64,000 nucleotides of DNA from Bin127 sp965221625 (GCA_965221625.1 OZ244903.1:1860001-1924000), one strand, 5' to 3'. Counted from the first letter of the stretch, positions 35,777 through 45,095 are shown. Translations and numbers: made by a program. Notes: generated by a model from the letters alone, not told the origin.

Positions 35777-36505
35777 TCAGATTGGGAAGTTCAGCTCGTA
35801 GATGGTACGCAACCAATCTATGCCTTGACGGCAAGCGTACGCCATCAGCACAAGACGTATCGTCTTTCCAAGGAAGACATAAGTCATGAACTTGCGAAAT
35901 GAGTATCCGAGTGCGCCGGCAGCGATGCCCGCGAGGTCGAAGAACGGTGTAGGTATTACCGAGACGATGAATATGGTGATGCCTCCTCGACGCTCCATCA
36001 AGTCGTGCACGCGTTCATACCATTTCAAGTTCGACACGACGCTCTGCCCGGCGTACCCGGCGAGATAGGCGGTGATTTCGCCCAACGTCGCTCCAGCTGA
36101 ACCGATGACGCCGATGAGGATCAGATTGAAACCGAGCGAAGATTCAGCAGCGATGCAAGCTGCGAGTGACCCCGGCAACGGCAAGATGATCGTCGCCGAA
36201 CCGATGAGGTTCAGATAGAAGATAGCCGGATAGCCGGCATCGGTGATGTGGAGATAGCCACCGAACCACATCAGCAACCCGACTGCCATGGAGCCGAGTA
36301 CTACGGTCCAGATCCCGAGCTGAATCCACTTCGGGTTGTTCGCTAGAAAGCGCAGCCAGGAATGTGCCAGGTTGCCTCGGTTGAGCGGGAGTTGGCGCGC
36401 CGCCGTGGCTGAGGATACTGCTCTACCTGACGGGTCCGTCCCTACAACAATCCCGTCTCGTCGAACCTCTGAATCGCCGGGCTTTAGCGAATCGCTTGGT
36501 GCCAT
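35777..36505 (-). CDS. DedA/VTT-domain membrane protein
   Basis: A 242-residue multi-spanning protein of the SNARE-associated/VTT (DedA, TVP38) superfamily. A 45-residue polar N-terminus is followed by about five hydrophobic segments. The core has PLPGSLAACIAAESSLGF and an LGEITAYLAGYAGQ re-entrant glycine segment, as in family members that flip lipid carriers or affect envelope homeostasis. It lies 27 bases after clpC on the same strand. A TAGAAT six bases before the ATG could provide a separate leaderless promoter. Confidence 0.75.
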   Translation of the reverse strand: MAPSDSLKPGDSEVRRDGIVVGTDPSGRAVSSATAARQLPLNRGNLAHSWLRFLANNPKWIQLGIWTVVLGSMAVGLLMWFGGYLHITDAGYPAIFYLNLIGSATIILPLPGSLAACIAAESSLGFNLILIGVIGSAGATLGEITAYLAGYAGQSVVSNLKWYERVHDLMERRGGITIFIVSVIPTPFFDLAGIAAGALGYSFRKFMTYVFLGKTIRLVLMAYACRQGIDWLRTIYELNFPI

Positions 36506-36511
36506 GCGGCG

Positions 36512-36517
36512 ATTCTA
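36512..36517 (-). promoter_or_regulatory. Possible -10 box of a leaderless dedA transcript
   Basis: On the minus strand TAGAAT (five of six matches to TATAAT) ends six bases before the ATG at 36505. There is no Shine-Dalgarno. It lies within the 27-base gap after clpC. Confidence 0.3.
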
Positions 36518-36532
36518 AAGGTTCGTCTGTGC

Positions 36533-38902
36533 CTAAACCGCTATTGGTGCGCCTTTCGACTCAGACGCTTCGCCAATTTCTTGCCGCCCAGCATCGAAAA
36601 CGACTCCTCCGTCCACTAGGTCGATCACCACATGCTGGCCTTCTTCGATTTCGCCTTTGATAAGTCCGGTTGCCAACGGAGATTCGATGTAACGTTGAAT
36701 CGCCCTCGCCATCGGTCTCGCACCCATCCAAGAGTCATAACCCCGTGTCGCCAACCAATCGATTGCAGCTTTAGTTAGATCGATCGTGATGTTTCGATCC
36801 TCGAGGCGTTCTTCTACCTGTCGCACGAACTTCTTGACAATCTGGTCGATCTCCGTGCGTCCCAATGGGTCGAATACGATGATCTCATCGATTCGGTTCA
36901 GAAACTCTGGCGCGAACCTAGATTTCAGAGCGTCCTGATGTCGCTTGGTCAAACCAGGTGAATCGAACCCGCCTTGGTCGTCCACGCCAGAACTCGCTGC
37001 AAACCCCAACGACGTCCGGTTTTGGTCGGACGTGCCGAGATTGCTCGTCATTATGATGATCGTATTCGTGAAGTCGACGGTGCGGCCGTGACCGTCAGTC
37101 AAGCGGCCATCGTCGAAGATCTGCAACATGTTGTCGTAAACGCTCGGGTGAGCCTTCTCAATCTCATCCAGCAACACCACCGAGTATGGACGACGCCTAA
37201 CCGCTTCAGTTAACTGGCCTGCGTCATCGTAGCCAACGTATCCGGGAGGTGCGCCAATCATGCGCGCACTCGAGTGTTGCTCTGAGTACTCAGACATGTC
37301 GAGCCGAATAATGTGGTTGGGGTCATCGAACATGAACTCGGCAAGTGCTTTCGCCAACTCCGTCTTGCCCACGCCAGTCGGACCCATGAAGAGGAATACT
37401 CCCGTCGGACGTGTTGCATCTTTCAGTCCCATGCGACCGCGCCTAACCGCGTCGGCCAACGTACCTACCGCGCGATCCTGACCAATCACGCGCTCGTGCA
37501 GACGGTCCTCCAGCTTGAGAAGCTTGTCAATCTCCTCTTCAACGAGTTGATCGAGTGGCACCCCTACCCTTTCGGAGATTAATTTGGCCACGTCTCTTTC
37601 GTCAATCTCGAGTGTCTCCGGTGGATGACCATTTTCGTTGCCGTCAACTGGCAATTTACGCGAGCGTTCGATGCGAGCCTTCGCTGCAGCTTCGTCAATC
37701 AAATCAACCGCTTTGTCCGGCAGATTTCGATCCGTGATGTAGCGGTCACTAAGTTTTACCGCGGCGCGAATCGCAGCGTCACTAAACGTAACGTTGTGGT
37801 GGTTTTCGTAGTTTGAACGCAGAGATTGCAGCATCTCGTTCGCCGCTTCTTGATCCGGCTCCTCAATCCATATGGGAGTGAATCGCCTCTCAAGTGCCGA
37901 ATCGCGTTCGATGAATCGACGGTACTCCTCGGGCGTGGTTGCGCCGACAACCTGCAAATCGCCACGCGCCAATGCAGGCTTCATCATGTTGGCTGCATCC
38001 AACGATCCATCCGAACCAGTCCCGGCACCAACCACGGAGTGAATCTCATCGACGAATAGGACGATCTCCCCGGCGGATGCTTGTGCCTCTTCAATGACGG
38101 ACTTCAGGCGCTCCTCGAATTCGCCGCGGAACCTGGCCCCGGCGAGAAGGTCGCCCATATTAAGTGCGAGAACCCGCTTGCCTGCAAGCATCGGTGGCAC
38201 GTCACCGGCAACCAGCAACTGCGCCAAGCCTTCAACAATCGCAGTCTTCCCGACACCAGCGTCCCCAATCAAAACCGGGTTGTTCTTCGTGCGGCGCGTC
38301 AGCGTCTGCATCACACGTCGAACCTCGTAATCCCTGCCGACAATCGGGTCGAGTTTCCCTTCACGGGCGAGTGCGGATAGGTCCGTTGTGAATTTCTTCA
38401 GCGTGCCATACTCGCGCTCGGCGTCTGGCGAGGTTACACGCGCGGTTCCACGCAGATCGTGGACTGCCACGTAGACGCGATCAGACGTGATGTCGTGGTT
38501 GAAAAAGACCTTCGCCAGTTGACCGTCCGCCTCTTCCACGATCGCAACTAGAAGGTGGTCGACGCTCACCAATGCATCCCTAAAGGTTTTCTTCTGGATT
38601 GTGGATGCACGATTGAATACGTTTTGCGTGCGCGGAGTCTGATATGCCTGCATGCGCGCGCCTGACATACCGATGGCACGCGGCTTGCTGTCAATCAGTT
38701 GCATTAACTCCGTGACGAGCTGTTTGACGTCGACCTCCAACGTGTCGAAGATCTTAACCGCCGGACTATCTTGCAATGAGATCATGCCCAGAAGTATGTG
38801 CTCTGGATCCAGTTGATTCTGGCGTCGCTCCATCAGGATGCGGAGAGCTATGTCGATCGCTTCGTTGGCAGAGTTGGTCAAATCTTGACGGGATAGAGCC
38901 AT
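36533..38902 (-). CDS. clpC: ClpC-type AAA+ protease-unfoldase subunit
   Basis: A 789-residue double-AAA ATPase of the Clp/Hsp100 family. The N-terminal ClpN repeats cover about residues 1-145. The first Walker A, GDAGVGKT, is near 215-222 and the second, GPTGVGKTE, near 505-513. FVDEIHSVVGAG is Walker B of the first ring. Length and the short middle segment fit ClpC better than ClpB (about 860 residues with a long coiled coil). ClpC hands unfolded proteins to ClpP or disaggregates them. It is divergent from hsp20 across a 173-base spacer, giving a heat-shock pair. The ATG follows AAGGAAA. Confidence 0.9.
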   Translation of the reverse strand: MALSRQDLTNSANEAIDIALRILMERRQNQLDPEHILLGMISLQDSPAVKIFDTLEVDVKQLVTELMQLIDSKPRAIGMSGARMQAYQTPRTQNVFNRASTIQKKTFRDALVSVDHLLVAIVEEADGQLAKVFFNHDITSDRVYVAVHDLRGTARVTSPDAEREYGTLKKFTTDLSALAREGKLDPIVGRDYEVRRVMQTLTRRTKNNPVLIGDAGVGKTAIVEGLAQLLVAGDVPPMLAGKRVLALNMGDLLAGARFRGEFEERLKSVIEEAQASAGEIVLFVDEIHSVVGAGTGSDGSLDAANMMKPALARGDLQVVGATTPEEYRRFIERDSALERRFTPIWIEEPDQEAANEMLQSLRSNYENHHNVTFSDAAIRAAVKLSDRYITDRNLPDKAVDLIDEAAAKARIERSRKLPVDGNENGHPPETLEIDERDVAKLISERVGVPLDQLVEEEIDKLLKLEDRLHERVIGQDRAVGTLADAVRRGRMGLKDATRPTGVFLFMGPTGVGKTELAKALAEFMFDDPNHIIRLDMSEYSEQHSSARMIGAPPGYVGYDDAGQLTEAVRRRPYSVVLLDEIEKAHPSVYDNMLQIFDDGRLTDGHGRTVDFTNTIIIMTSNLGTSDQNRTSLGFAASSGVDDQGGFDSPGLTKRHQDALKSRFAPEFLNRIDEIIVFDPLGRTEIDQIVKKFVRQVEERLEDRNITIDLTKAAIDWLATRGYDSWMGARPMARAIQRYIESPLATGLIKGEIEEGQHVVIDLVDGGVVFDAGRQEIGEASESKGAPIAV

Positions 38903-38991
38903 CGTTTTCCTTGTTTGGTGTTGGTTCCGCTTGACGTTTCAATGGTTGAGTAATGTGGATGACTTTGATTGTAACATGTTGAAGACGATAC

Positions 38992-39020
38992 TTGACACGC
39001 ATCGTGTCTATTTTTATTAT
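38992..39020 (+). promoter_or_regulatory. Sigma-70-type promoter of hsp20
   Basis: TTGACA at 38992-38997 and TATTAT at 39015-39020 are separated by exactly 17 bases. This is a near-perfect housekeeping promoter, placing the start of transcription near 39027, about 50 bases before the hsp20 start. Confidence 0.75.
38994..39008. promoter_or_regulatory. Palindromic candidate operator over the hsp20 -35 box
   Basis: GACACG-CAT-CGTGTC is a perfect six-base inverted repeat that overlaps the -35 hexamer. Its place suits a repressor of hsp20, and possibly of clpC. It does not match CIRCE (HrcA) or HAIR (HspR) consensus sites. Confidence 0.5.
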
Positions 39021-39075
39021 CTGAGACATCAATCAATTGGCGAAAGCCATCCACATTCAGAAAGGAGAGTCATAA

Positions 39076-39519
39076 TTGACCACCATCACTCGCTGGAACC
39101 CGATTGCGACTTCGTCGGGTCGTTGGCCCTTTGACAACTGGCCCTTCGATTCCTGGTTCGAATCCGCACCGGTTCGACAATTGCAGGCGTCGCAGCACCG
39201 CATCGGTGTCGACGTCTCTCAACAGGACGGCAAGTTTGTGATTGAGGCATCGTTGCCCGGCTTCTCGAAGGACGACATCGACGTCACGATTGACCAAGAC
39301 GTCTTGCGCATTTCAGCGGCCCATTCGGCCGACGAGAGTCGCGAAGAAGGCAACTACCTCGTTCGAGAACGACGCGTCGGCAAGTTCTACCGCGGTCTTA
39401 AGGTCCCTAGCGGTATCGATACCGACGCTGCGAGTACCACCTACAAGGATGGTGTCTTGCGCGTCGAGTTGCCGAAAGAAAGCAAGGAGCAGCCGAAGCG
39501 ACTTTCAATCGGAAACTAA
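39076..39519 (+). CDS. hsp20: Hsp20/alpha-crystallin family small heat-shock protein
   Basis: A 147-residue holdase chaperone. The alpha-crystallin domain (about 40-135) has EASLPGFSKDDIDVTIDQDVL, a DESREEGNYLVRER loop and the closing GVLRVELPK motif before a short tail. A Trp/Phe-rich N-terminal arm (about 1-35) is typical of oligomer formation. The TTG start is fixed by AAAGGAG at 39061-39067, eight bases upstream. It is divergent from clpC and has its own strong promoter. Confidence 0.93.
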   Translation: MTTITRWNPIATSSGRWPFDNWPFDSWFESAPVRQLQASQHRIGVDVSQQDGKFVIEASLPGFSKDDIDVTIDQDVLRISAAHSADESREEGNYLVRERRVGKFYRGLKVPSGIDTDAASTTYKDGVLRVELPKESKEQPKRLSIGN

Positions 39520-39547
39520 TCTCAGATCTTCAAACAGATCTAGACTT

Positions 39548-39573
39548 GGGTGCCCCGCTTCGTCGGGGCATCC
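39548..39573 (+). terminator. GC-rich hairpin after hsp20
   Basis: Bases 39548-39557 pair with 39564-39573 in a ten-base stem (one G-T pair) with a six-base loop containing TTCG. It lies 29 bases after the hsp20 stop. There is no T-run, so it may end transcription with a factor, or protect the mRNA. Just before it, two AGATCT copies (39524-39529 and 39536-39541) can form a second small hairpin. Confidence 0.55.
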
Positions 39574-39623
39574 TCGCGTCTGACGATGTTGGGCACCATC
39601 AATTGCGTACCATGTAACCAGTC

Positions 39624-40694
39624 ATGGCATCTCCGGGTTCGACAACTGCGCTTCAGCAAGCACCGCCGTTGCCAGAGGTTTTCGGCAGGTACCGTGATGC
39701 CATTTCGGCACATCTCCGAGACGCCCTTGATCGCGAGGATGTCGGCATCTACGGCGTCCACCGATATCACATGGGATGGGAAGACAGTGCCGGCAAGAAC
39801 GTAGTCGCCACTGAAGGTAAACGGTTGCGACCAACCTTGGTGATGCTGACCGCCGACGCTTTCGGTGGCGATTTGGATTTGGCTGTCCGGGTTGCGTCCG
39901 CGATCGAGTTTGTACATAACTTCTCTCTCATCCACGACGACATCCAAGATCACGATCGGTTCCGTCACCATCGCTCGACCGCGTGGGTAGTCTGGGGGCA
40001 ACCACGTGCCCTCACGTCAGGAAATGCCATGCTAAAGGTCGCCGACCTAGCTTTGACTTCAATCCGAGAACTCGATCGCGGCAGATCCCGTGCCTTGTCG
40101 TTGCACAGAGAAATGGCTCGCGCTTGCCTTCGCATGATTGAGGGTCAGTACTTGGATATCTATTTCGAGCGAAGAACCGACATCTCATTGGAGCAGTACC
40201 TCGCGTTGATCGATCGCAAGACCGGTGCACTAATCCAATGCTCGACATATCTCGGTGCCCTGGTGTCCCGGCAAGCCGCGGGCGATCATTTGTCTGCTGA
40301 ACAGGCTCGCCGAATGGGCTCCCAACTCGGTCGTGTGTTTCAAATCATGGATGACGTTTTGGGGGTTTGGGGCAAGGATGAAACAGGCAAGCCGGTTGGT
40401 GGCGACATCTTGAACCGAAAGAAGTCGCTGCCCGCAGTCCATGCACTGACCTGCGGCAACTCGCCCGCCGCGCGCCGGATGCGCGAAATATACCGCCAAA
40501 AAACTGTCGACGTCAACGATGTCGATGAAGTCTTGGGCATCATGAATGACGTCGGCACGCGTCGGTACTGTGAGGCGATGGCACGAAGGCACGGCAAGAA
40601 CGCAGAGCAGATTATCCGCGAACTACCCATCGACGCCCAGTTTCGACGCGATTTCCAAGAGTTAACTGAATTCCTCCTACTCCGACAGGGTTAA
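39624..40694 (+). CDS. Polyprenyl diphosphate synthase (trans-isoprenyl)
   Basis: A 356-residue helical enzyme that adds isopentenyl units to an allylic diphosphate. The first Asp-rich motif is LIHDDIQDHD (DDxxD) and the second reads QIMDDVLGVWG, where the last Asp of the second motif is Gly, as in some archaeal-type and Chloroflexi synthases. KRLRP binds diphosphate. The residue pair five and four before the first motif is Phe-Ser, so a farnesyl or geranylgeranyl product is likely. It leads the squalene cluster, so farnesyl diphosphate is the expected product. Confidence 0.88.
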   Translation: MASPGSTTALQQAPPLPEVFGRYRDAISAHLRDALDREDVGIYGVHRYHMGWEDSAGKNVVATEGKRLRPTLVMLTADAFGGDLDLAVRVASAIEFVHNFSLIHDDIQDHDRFRHHRSTAWVVWGQPRALTSGNAMLKVADLALTSIRELDRGRSRALSLHREMARACLRMIEGQYLDIYFERRTDISLEQYLALIDRKTGALIQCSTYLGALVSRQAAGDHLSAEQARRMGSQLGRVFQIMDDVLGVWGKDETGKPVGGDILNRKKSLPAVHALTCGNSPAARRMREIYRQKTVDVNDVDEVLGIMNDVGTRRYCEAMARRHGKNAEQIIRELPIDAQFRRDFQELTEFLLLRQG

Positions 40695-40736
40695 TCGGTG
40701 TTCTGGTGGGCTTTAACGATCTACACGTCGAGTTCC

Positions 40737-41660
40737 ATGTTGTTAGAAAAACGCAGCAAGACAACGGCCGTCGAACTCACCGTTGCATATTCCGCTTGCC
40801 GAGATTTGGCGGTTACGAATTACGAGAACTTCAGCGTCGCAAGTCGCCTAATTCAGAGGGACCTCAGACCGCATTTCTACGCCATCTACGCATTCTGCAG
40901 GCTTGTCGACGATATCGGAGACGAGTTCGAAGGTGACCGATACGCGCAACTTGATCATTGGCAACGCGAGCTCGAAAGTTGCTATGGCGGGGCACCCGAC
41001 TTGGTGTGGTTCAGGGCATTGCAGCACACCATTGAGACATTCGAGATTCCGTCAAGACCCTTCTTGCGTCTAATCGAGGCAAATCGCCGCGATCAATCCG
41101 TCAACCGTTACGAGACATACGACGAGCTAGTCGAGTACTGCACTTACTCGGCGGCTCCTGTCGGACACCTGGTGTTGCACCTTTATGGGAAGTTCACAGG
41201 TCAGATGGCGAGACACTCTGATTCCACCTGCATCGCGTTGCAGCTAACCAACTTCTGGCAAGATGTCGGTCGAGATCACAGCAAGGGACGGATCTATATC
41301 CCGCAAGAAGACATGCGGCAGTTCGGCGTTGAAGAGACACAGATTCATCGGCGGGAACCCAATACCGCGTTTCGGGAATTGATGGAATTCGAGGTCAATC
41401 GGTCACGTGATCTATTTCAGGACGGCTACCGATTAATCGAACATCTGGGCGACGGTTTCCGCAACGAGTTCGCCGCAATCACGCGCGGCGGTCTAGCCGT
41501 GCTTGACGCAATCGAAGCGCAGGCATTCGACACGCTTACATCACGGCCGACGGTTTCGAAAACCAGCAAGGCCCGGATCTTGGCATCTGTATACATTCGA
41601 AACTTTCTCGGATTGGAATTGGTGCCAAGGAGTTCGTTCGAAATATCCGCAACGAAATGA
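40737..41660 (+). CDS. hpnC: HpnC, squalene/presqualene synthase-family enzyme
   Basis: A 307-residue member of the trans-isoprenyl head-to-head synthase fold. In the HpnCDE route HpnC converts presqualene diphosphate to hydroxysqualene. It has the N-terminal HpnC-type NYENFSVASRL, the first Asp motif CRLVDDIGDE and the second QLTNFWQDVGRD. A GTG at 40698 gives 13 extra residues outside the fold; I chose ATG 40737. It is followed after 12 bases by hpnD. Assignment to HpnC rather than HpnD rests on the NYENFSVAS and NFWQDVGRD forms and on order. Confidence 0.88.
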   Translation: MLLEKRSKTTAVELTVAYSACRDLAVTNYENFSVASRLIQRDLRPHFYAIYAFCRLVDDIGDEFEGDRYAQLDHWQRELESCYGGAPDLVWFRALQHTIETFEIPSRPFLRLIEANRRDQSVNRYETYDELVEYCTYSAAPVGHLVLHLYGKFTGQMARHSDSTCIALQLTNFWQDVGRDHSKGRIYIPQEDMRQFGVEETQIHRREPNTAFRELMEFEVNRSRDLFQDGYRLIEHLGDGFRNEFAAITRGGLAVLDAIEAQAFDTLTSRPTVSKTSKARILASVYIRNFLGLELVPRSSFEISATK

Positions 41661-41672
41661 CCGTGATCTGAG

Positions 41673-42548
41673 ATGTCAGCACTGGCAAACGAGCATACCG
41701 AACTGGCGTTCGACGAGTGCGCGCGACTGATCCGTAGCTCCGGATCCAGCTTCTACCACCCGTTGAGACTACTTCCGAAAGATCAACGTCGTGCCATCTA
41801 CGCCACATATGCGTTTTGTCGCATTTGCGACGACATCGTCGATGATCCCGCGCCGGATTCCGATATGAGCGATGAACTCGATAATGTGTTGCAGGCATTG
41901 GAGGGTTTGAGCGGAAGTACCTACGCAACCAACCCAGTCTTCGTCGCCGTACATGGCACAATCGATCGATACGGCCTCGACGTCGGGCACTTCAAGAACG
42001 TCGTTGAAGGATGTCGAATGGACATCTCCAAGACGCGGTACGAGACCTTCGATCAACTTGCGGAGTACTGCCTGCATGTCGCCGGGGCAGTCGGTTTGAT
42101 CTTTATTGACGTGCTCGGATACCGCGCCGAACGGGCACGGGAGATGGCCAACGAATTGGGAATCGCGTTCCAGTTGACGAACATACTTCGTGACGTCGTC
42201 GAAGATGCTCGACGCGATCGCGTCTACATTCCTCAGGAGGACTTGCGAGAGTTCGGTGTCAAAGAATCTGACATCCCGAACCGCACCAATCTGGACGCGT
42301 TTACTGAGTTGATGAGATTTGAAGCCGCCAGGGCTCGAGAGTTCTATTCCAATGGGATTGGTGTTATCTCCATGGTTGAAAGCGGCCGAGTCTGTCTGCG
42401 CCTGCTGATCGCTTCGTACTCCCGATTACTAAACGGTATTGACGCCGATCCGGCGGCCGTGTTGACACGACGGGTACGGCTGAAGACGTCGGACAAGCTG
42501 AGCATCATCGCTGGAGTTGCCATCGACACCTGGCTCCGCAGGCGATAG
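41673..42548 (+). CDS. hpnD: HpnD, presqualene diphosphate synthase
   Basis: A 291-residue enzyme that joins two farnesyl diphosphates to presqualene diphosphate. It shows SSFYHPLRLLPKDQRRAIYA, FCRICDDIVDD (first Asp motif) and QLTNILRDVVEDARRDRVYIP (second Asp motif), the consensus of squalene/phytoene synthases. Phytoene synthase is the main alternative, but hpnC and hpnE flank it. Its stop lies 19 bases before hpnE. Confidence 0.9.
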   Translation: MSALANEHTELAFDECARLIRSSGSSFYHPLRLLPKDQRRAIYATYAFCRICDDIVDDPAPDSDMSDELDNVLQALEGLSGSTYATNPVFVAVHGTIDRYGLDVGHFKNVVEGCRMDISKTRYETFDQLAEYCLHVAGAVGLIFIDVLGYRAERAREMANELGIAFQLTNILRDVVEDARRDRVYIPQEDLREFGVKESDIPNRTNLDAFTELMRFEAARAREFYSNGIGVISMVESGRVCLRLLIASYSRLLNGIDADPAAVLTRRVRLKTSDKLSIIAGVAIDTWLRRR

Positions 42549-42567
42549 GAACATCTCACCGCGACCA

Positions 42568-43914
42568 ATGAGCGACCACGAAGTAATCGTATTGGGAGGC
42601 GGTCTGGCGGGAATCGCCGCCGCGGTTCGCTTGGCCAAGCACGGCATGCGGAGTGCCGTCGTCGAAAAACGTCCGTTCCTCGGTGGCCGGGCTTTCTCCT
42701 TCAATGATCGCAGCTGCGGTGAAGAAATCGACAACGGTCAACACGTGATCCTCGGTTCATGCGATCAATTCTTGGAGTTGCTTGATCAACTAGGCACTCG
42801 TCATCTCATCGACGTAGAGAAACGACTGCGCTTTGCGGTTTGGTGGGACGGACGGCGATCGATGCTTGAGGCAGGACGATTGACGGGCAACGTCGGTGCC
42901 CTCCTTCGCTACGATATGTTGAGTTGGGCAGACCGGCTCTCCGTAATGCGGTGTCTGCTGAGGATCAAACTGAGTTACGGGTCCGGAATCGATTTCAGGA
43001 CTTTGTCCAACCTGAACTTTGCAGATTGGCTACGCGCGAATGGTCAGTCTGTGGCTGCCGTGGAGGCGTTTTGGTCTTTGGTCATCTTGCCGGTTTTCAA
43101 CTGTCGAATCGACGAGGTCGCCGCCGAGGATGTAGTCGACTTCATTCAGCTAGTCCTGTTAGGTCGAGCAAGCGATGCGGCGTTAGGCATCCCGAAATCA
43201 GGGTTGAGCACTTTGATCGGCAACCCTGGTAAGGAATGGATGGACAATAACGGCGTTGAGTTACTGACGAACACCGATGTCGCCGAGATGCGCTTGGTTG
43301 AGGAGCATCGTTACGAAGTCAGGACTGCATCCGGCGAGAAGCTCAAGGCAGATTGCGTCATCTCATGTCTTCCACCCGACGCGCTACAGGGCATTCTTCC
43401 CAGTGAAGACGCGTTGTACGACCACATCCGAGAAGTTGCAGCATCATTCGAGTTCTCGCCGATCGTGGCGGTGCATCTCTGGTTTGAGCGCGCGTTCATG
43501 CGCGAAAAAGTCGCGGCATTCGTCGACCGTCGTCTGCAATGGGTTTTCAATGACGACAGCCGTCGCATCGGCACCGCCGATCACCACATCGTCGTGTCGC
43601 TAAGCGCGGCTGACGAGTGGGTCGATGTGCCAAAGGGCGAGATAGTAGAGCAAGTTGTTGATGCTTTGCTAACCGCCTTTCCCGAAGCGCGCAACATTCG
43701 ACTGACCAACTCGGCGGTTGTGAAGACTCCTCAAGCGACGATCAAGTTGGTGCCAGAATCGAACAACCAACGCACGCAGGTGTTCCCAGGTCTCGAAGGC
43801 TTGTTCGTAGCCGGCGATTGGACAATGCGAGGATTGCCGGCGACGATGGAAGGCGCGGTCAAGAGCGGCATGATCGCAGCCGAATTGGCAACGCACCATC
43901 TTCGTTCTAAATGA
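42568..43914 (+). CDS. hpnE: HpnE, hydroxysqualene dehydroxylase (FAD amine-oxidase/desaturase fold)
   Basis: A 448-residue FAD-dependent enzyme related to phytoene desaturases. HpnE reduces hydroxysqualene to squalene. The N-terminal dinucleotide fold reads VLGGGLAGIAAAVRLA, then GGRAFSF, and the C-terminal FAD motif is GLFVAGDWTMRGLPATMEGAV. ATG 42568 gives the fold directly; the open frame extends 17 codons upstream without homology. Its stop overlaps the next start as ATGA. No squalene-hopene cyclase lies in the window. Confidence 0.9.
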   Translation: MSDHEVIVLGGGLAGIAAAVRLAKHGMRSAVVEKRPFLGGRAFSFNDRSCGEEIDNGQHVILGSCDQFLELLDQLGTRHLIDVEKRLRFAVWWDGRRSMLEAGRLTGNVGALLRYDMLSWADRLSVMRCLLRIKLSYGSGIDFRTLSNLNFADWLRANGQSVAAVEAFWSLVILPVFNCRIDEVAAEDVVDFIQLVLLGRASDAALGIPKSGLSTLIGNPGKEWMDNNGVELLTNTDVAEMRLVEEHRYEVRTASGEKLKADCVISCLPPDALQGILPSEDALYDHIREVAASFEFSPIVAVHLWFERAFMREKVAAFVDRRLQWVFNDDSRRIGTADHHIVVSLSAADEWVDVPKGEIVEQVVDALLTAFPEARNIRLTNSAVVKTPQATIKLVPESNNQRTQVFPGLEGLFVAGDWTMRGLPATMEGAVKSGMIAAELATHHLRSK

Positions 43915-45095
43915 ACCACTGTGCGCGACCTAGTTTACGTATCTGGTCCGAACCGCCGTTACAATCTAATTCAGCCTTTCAAACGGCAACTCTCCACCAA
44001 CCAACCCACCGTTTCAGCTTGATTCAAGACGAGTTCGACAGCGTAGACCGCGAGATAATGAATGTCTTGCAGACCGATTTCCCGCTCGTCAGAGAACCGT
44101 ACTGCCGCGTTGGGGAGAGGTGTCGCGTCAGTGCGGAGGAAACACTCAAGCGCATCTCCGCACTCAAGCGCAAGAACGTTGTTCGACAGATTGGCGCAAT
44201 CTTCGATACTCGTCGACTGGGTTACTCATCGACACTAGTGGCGATGCGATTTGCGGACGACGACTTGGATCGTGGTGCCAGAATCCTTAACGCACATCCC
44301 GGCATCAGTCACAACTACGCGCGAAATGGCGAGTTCAATCTTTGGTTTACGCTGGCACTCCCGCCGGGCAAGGACTTGCAGAGCGAAGTGGCAAAACTGA
44401 CGCGCCTTTCGGGTGCCGAAACGGCCCGAATCTTGCCCACCATTCGTTTCTTCAAGATCGGCGTCAACTTCGACATGGTCAACAACGTGTCGAATTCGAG
44501 GTCCTACTTCGTGCCCGATGATTTCAGTCGCAACGGATCCACCAACAGCGCGTCCGCCACGACCGTGCCGACGGTGGACACCGACCTCAATGACTTAGAT
44601 ATCGCCTTCGTCCGCGAATTCCAAGAGGACTTGCGGTTGGTGCCTCAACCGTTCGATGCGATGGCGTCAAACCTCGGTCTCTCCGTGACCGGACTGTTTG
44701 CCAAATCGAACGAGATGGTCGAGCGACGTCTGATGCGGCGTTATGCTGCTGTCCTCCATCATCGCCGAGCCGGATTCTCAGCGAACGCGATGGTTGTCTG
44801 GAACGTTCCTGAAGCGAGGTCGATCGAAGTCGGACTGTCGATGGCCGCCCACCCGGCCGTCTCACATTGTTACGAACGTCCGCGCTATGACGACTGGCGT
44901 TTTTCGCACTTCACGATGGTCCACGCCCAAACGCGAGAAGAGTGTGAAGAGGTTGCCACTACCATCGCCAGCGATACGGGGTTGGATGACTACGAGCTCC
45001 TTTACAGTCACCGCGAGTACAAGAAGACCCGGGTACGCTACTTCGTTGACGATGAAGTTGACGTCGAACGCGCCGCGATTGCATTGAGGAGCTAG
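43911..45095 (+). CDS. ahbAB: Fused siroheme decarboxylase AhbA-AhbB
   Basis: A 394-residue fusion of two Lrp/AsnC-like subunits that remove two acetate carboxyls from siroheme to give 12,18-didecarboxysiroheme, for the siroheme-dependent heme or heme d1 route. The AhbA-like half (about 44-205) has a winged-helix start (VDREIMNVLQ), VVRQIGAIFD and SHNYARNGEFNLWFT. The AhbB-like half (about 220-394) has SHCYERP, FSHFTMVHA and the closing LYSHREYKKTRVRYF. About 40 unassigned residues precede the first domain; a TTG at 44019 is an alternative start. ATG 43911 overlaps the hpnE stop. In most organisms these are separate genes. Confidence 0.85.
   Translation: MNHCARPSLRIWSEPPLQSNSAFQTATLHQPTHRFSLIQDEFDSVDREIMNVLQTDFPLVREPYCRVGERCRVSAEETLKRISALKRKNVVRQIGAIFDTRRLGYSSTLVAMRFADDDLDRGARILNAHPGISHNYARNGEFNLWFTLALPPGKDLQSEVAKLTRLSGAETARILPTIRFFKIGVNFDMVNNVSNSRSYFVPDDFSRNGSTNSASATTVPTVDTDLNDLDIAFVREFQEDLRLVPQPFDAMASNLGLSVTGLFAKSNEMVERRLMRRYAAVLHHRRAGFSANAMVVWNVPEARSIEVGLSMAAHPAVSHCYERPRYDDWRFSHFTMVHAQTREECEEVATTIASDTGLDDYELLYSHREYKKTRVRYFVDDEVDVERAAIALRS

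Noticed and set aside
39121..39170. tRNA T-arm-like GGTTCGAATCC
   Set aside because: It lies in the hsp20 coding frame (Trp-Phe-Glu-Ser) and no acceptor or anticodon arm surrounds it.
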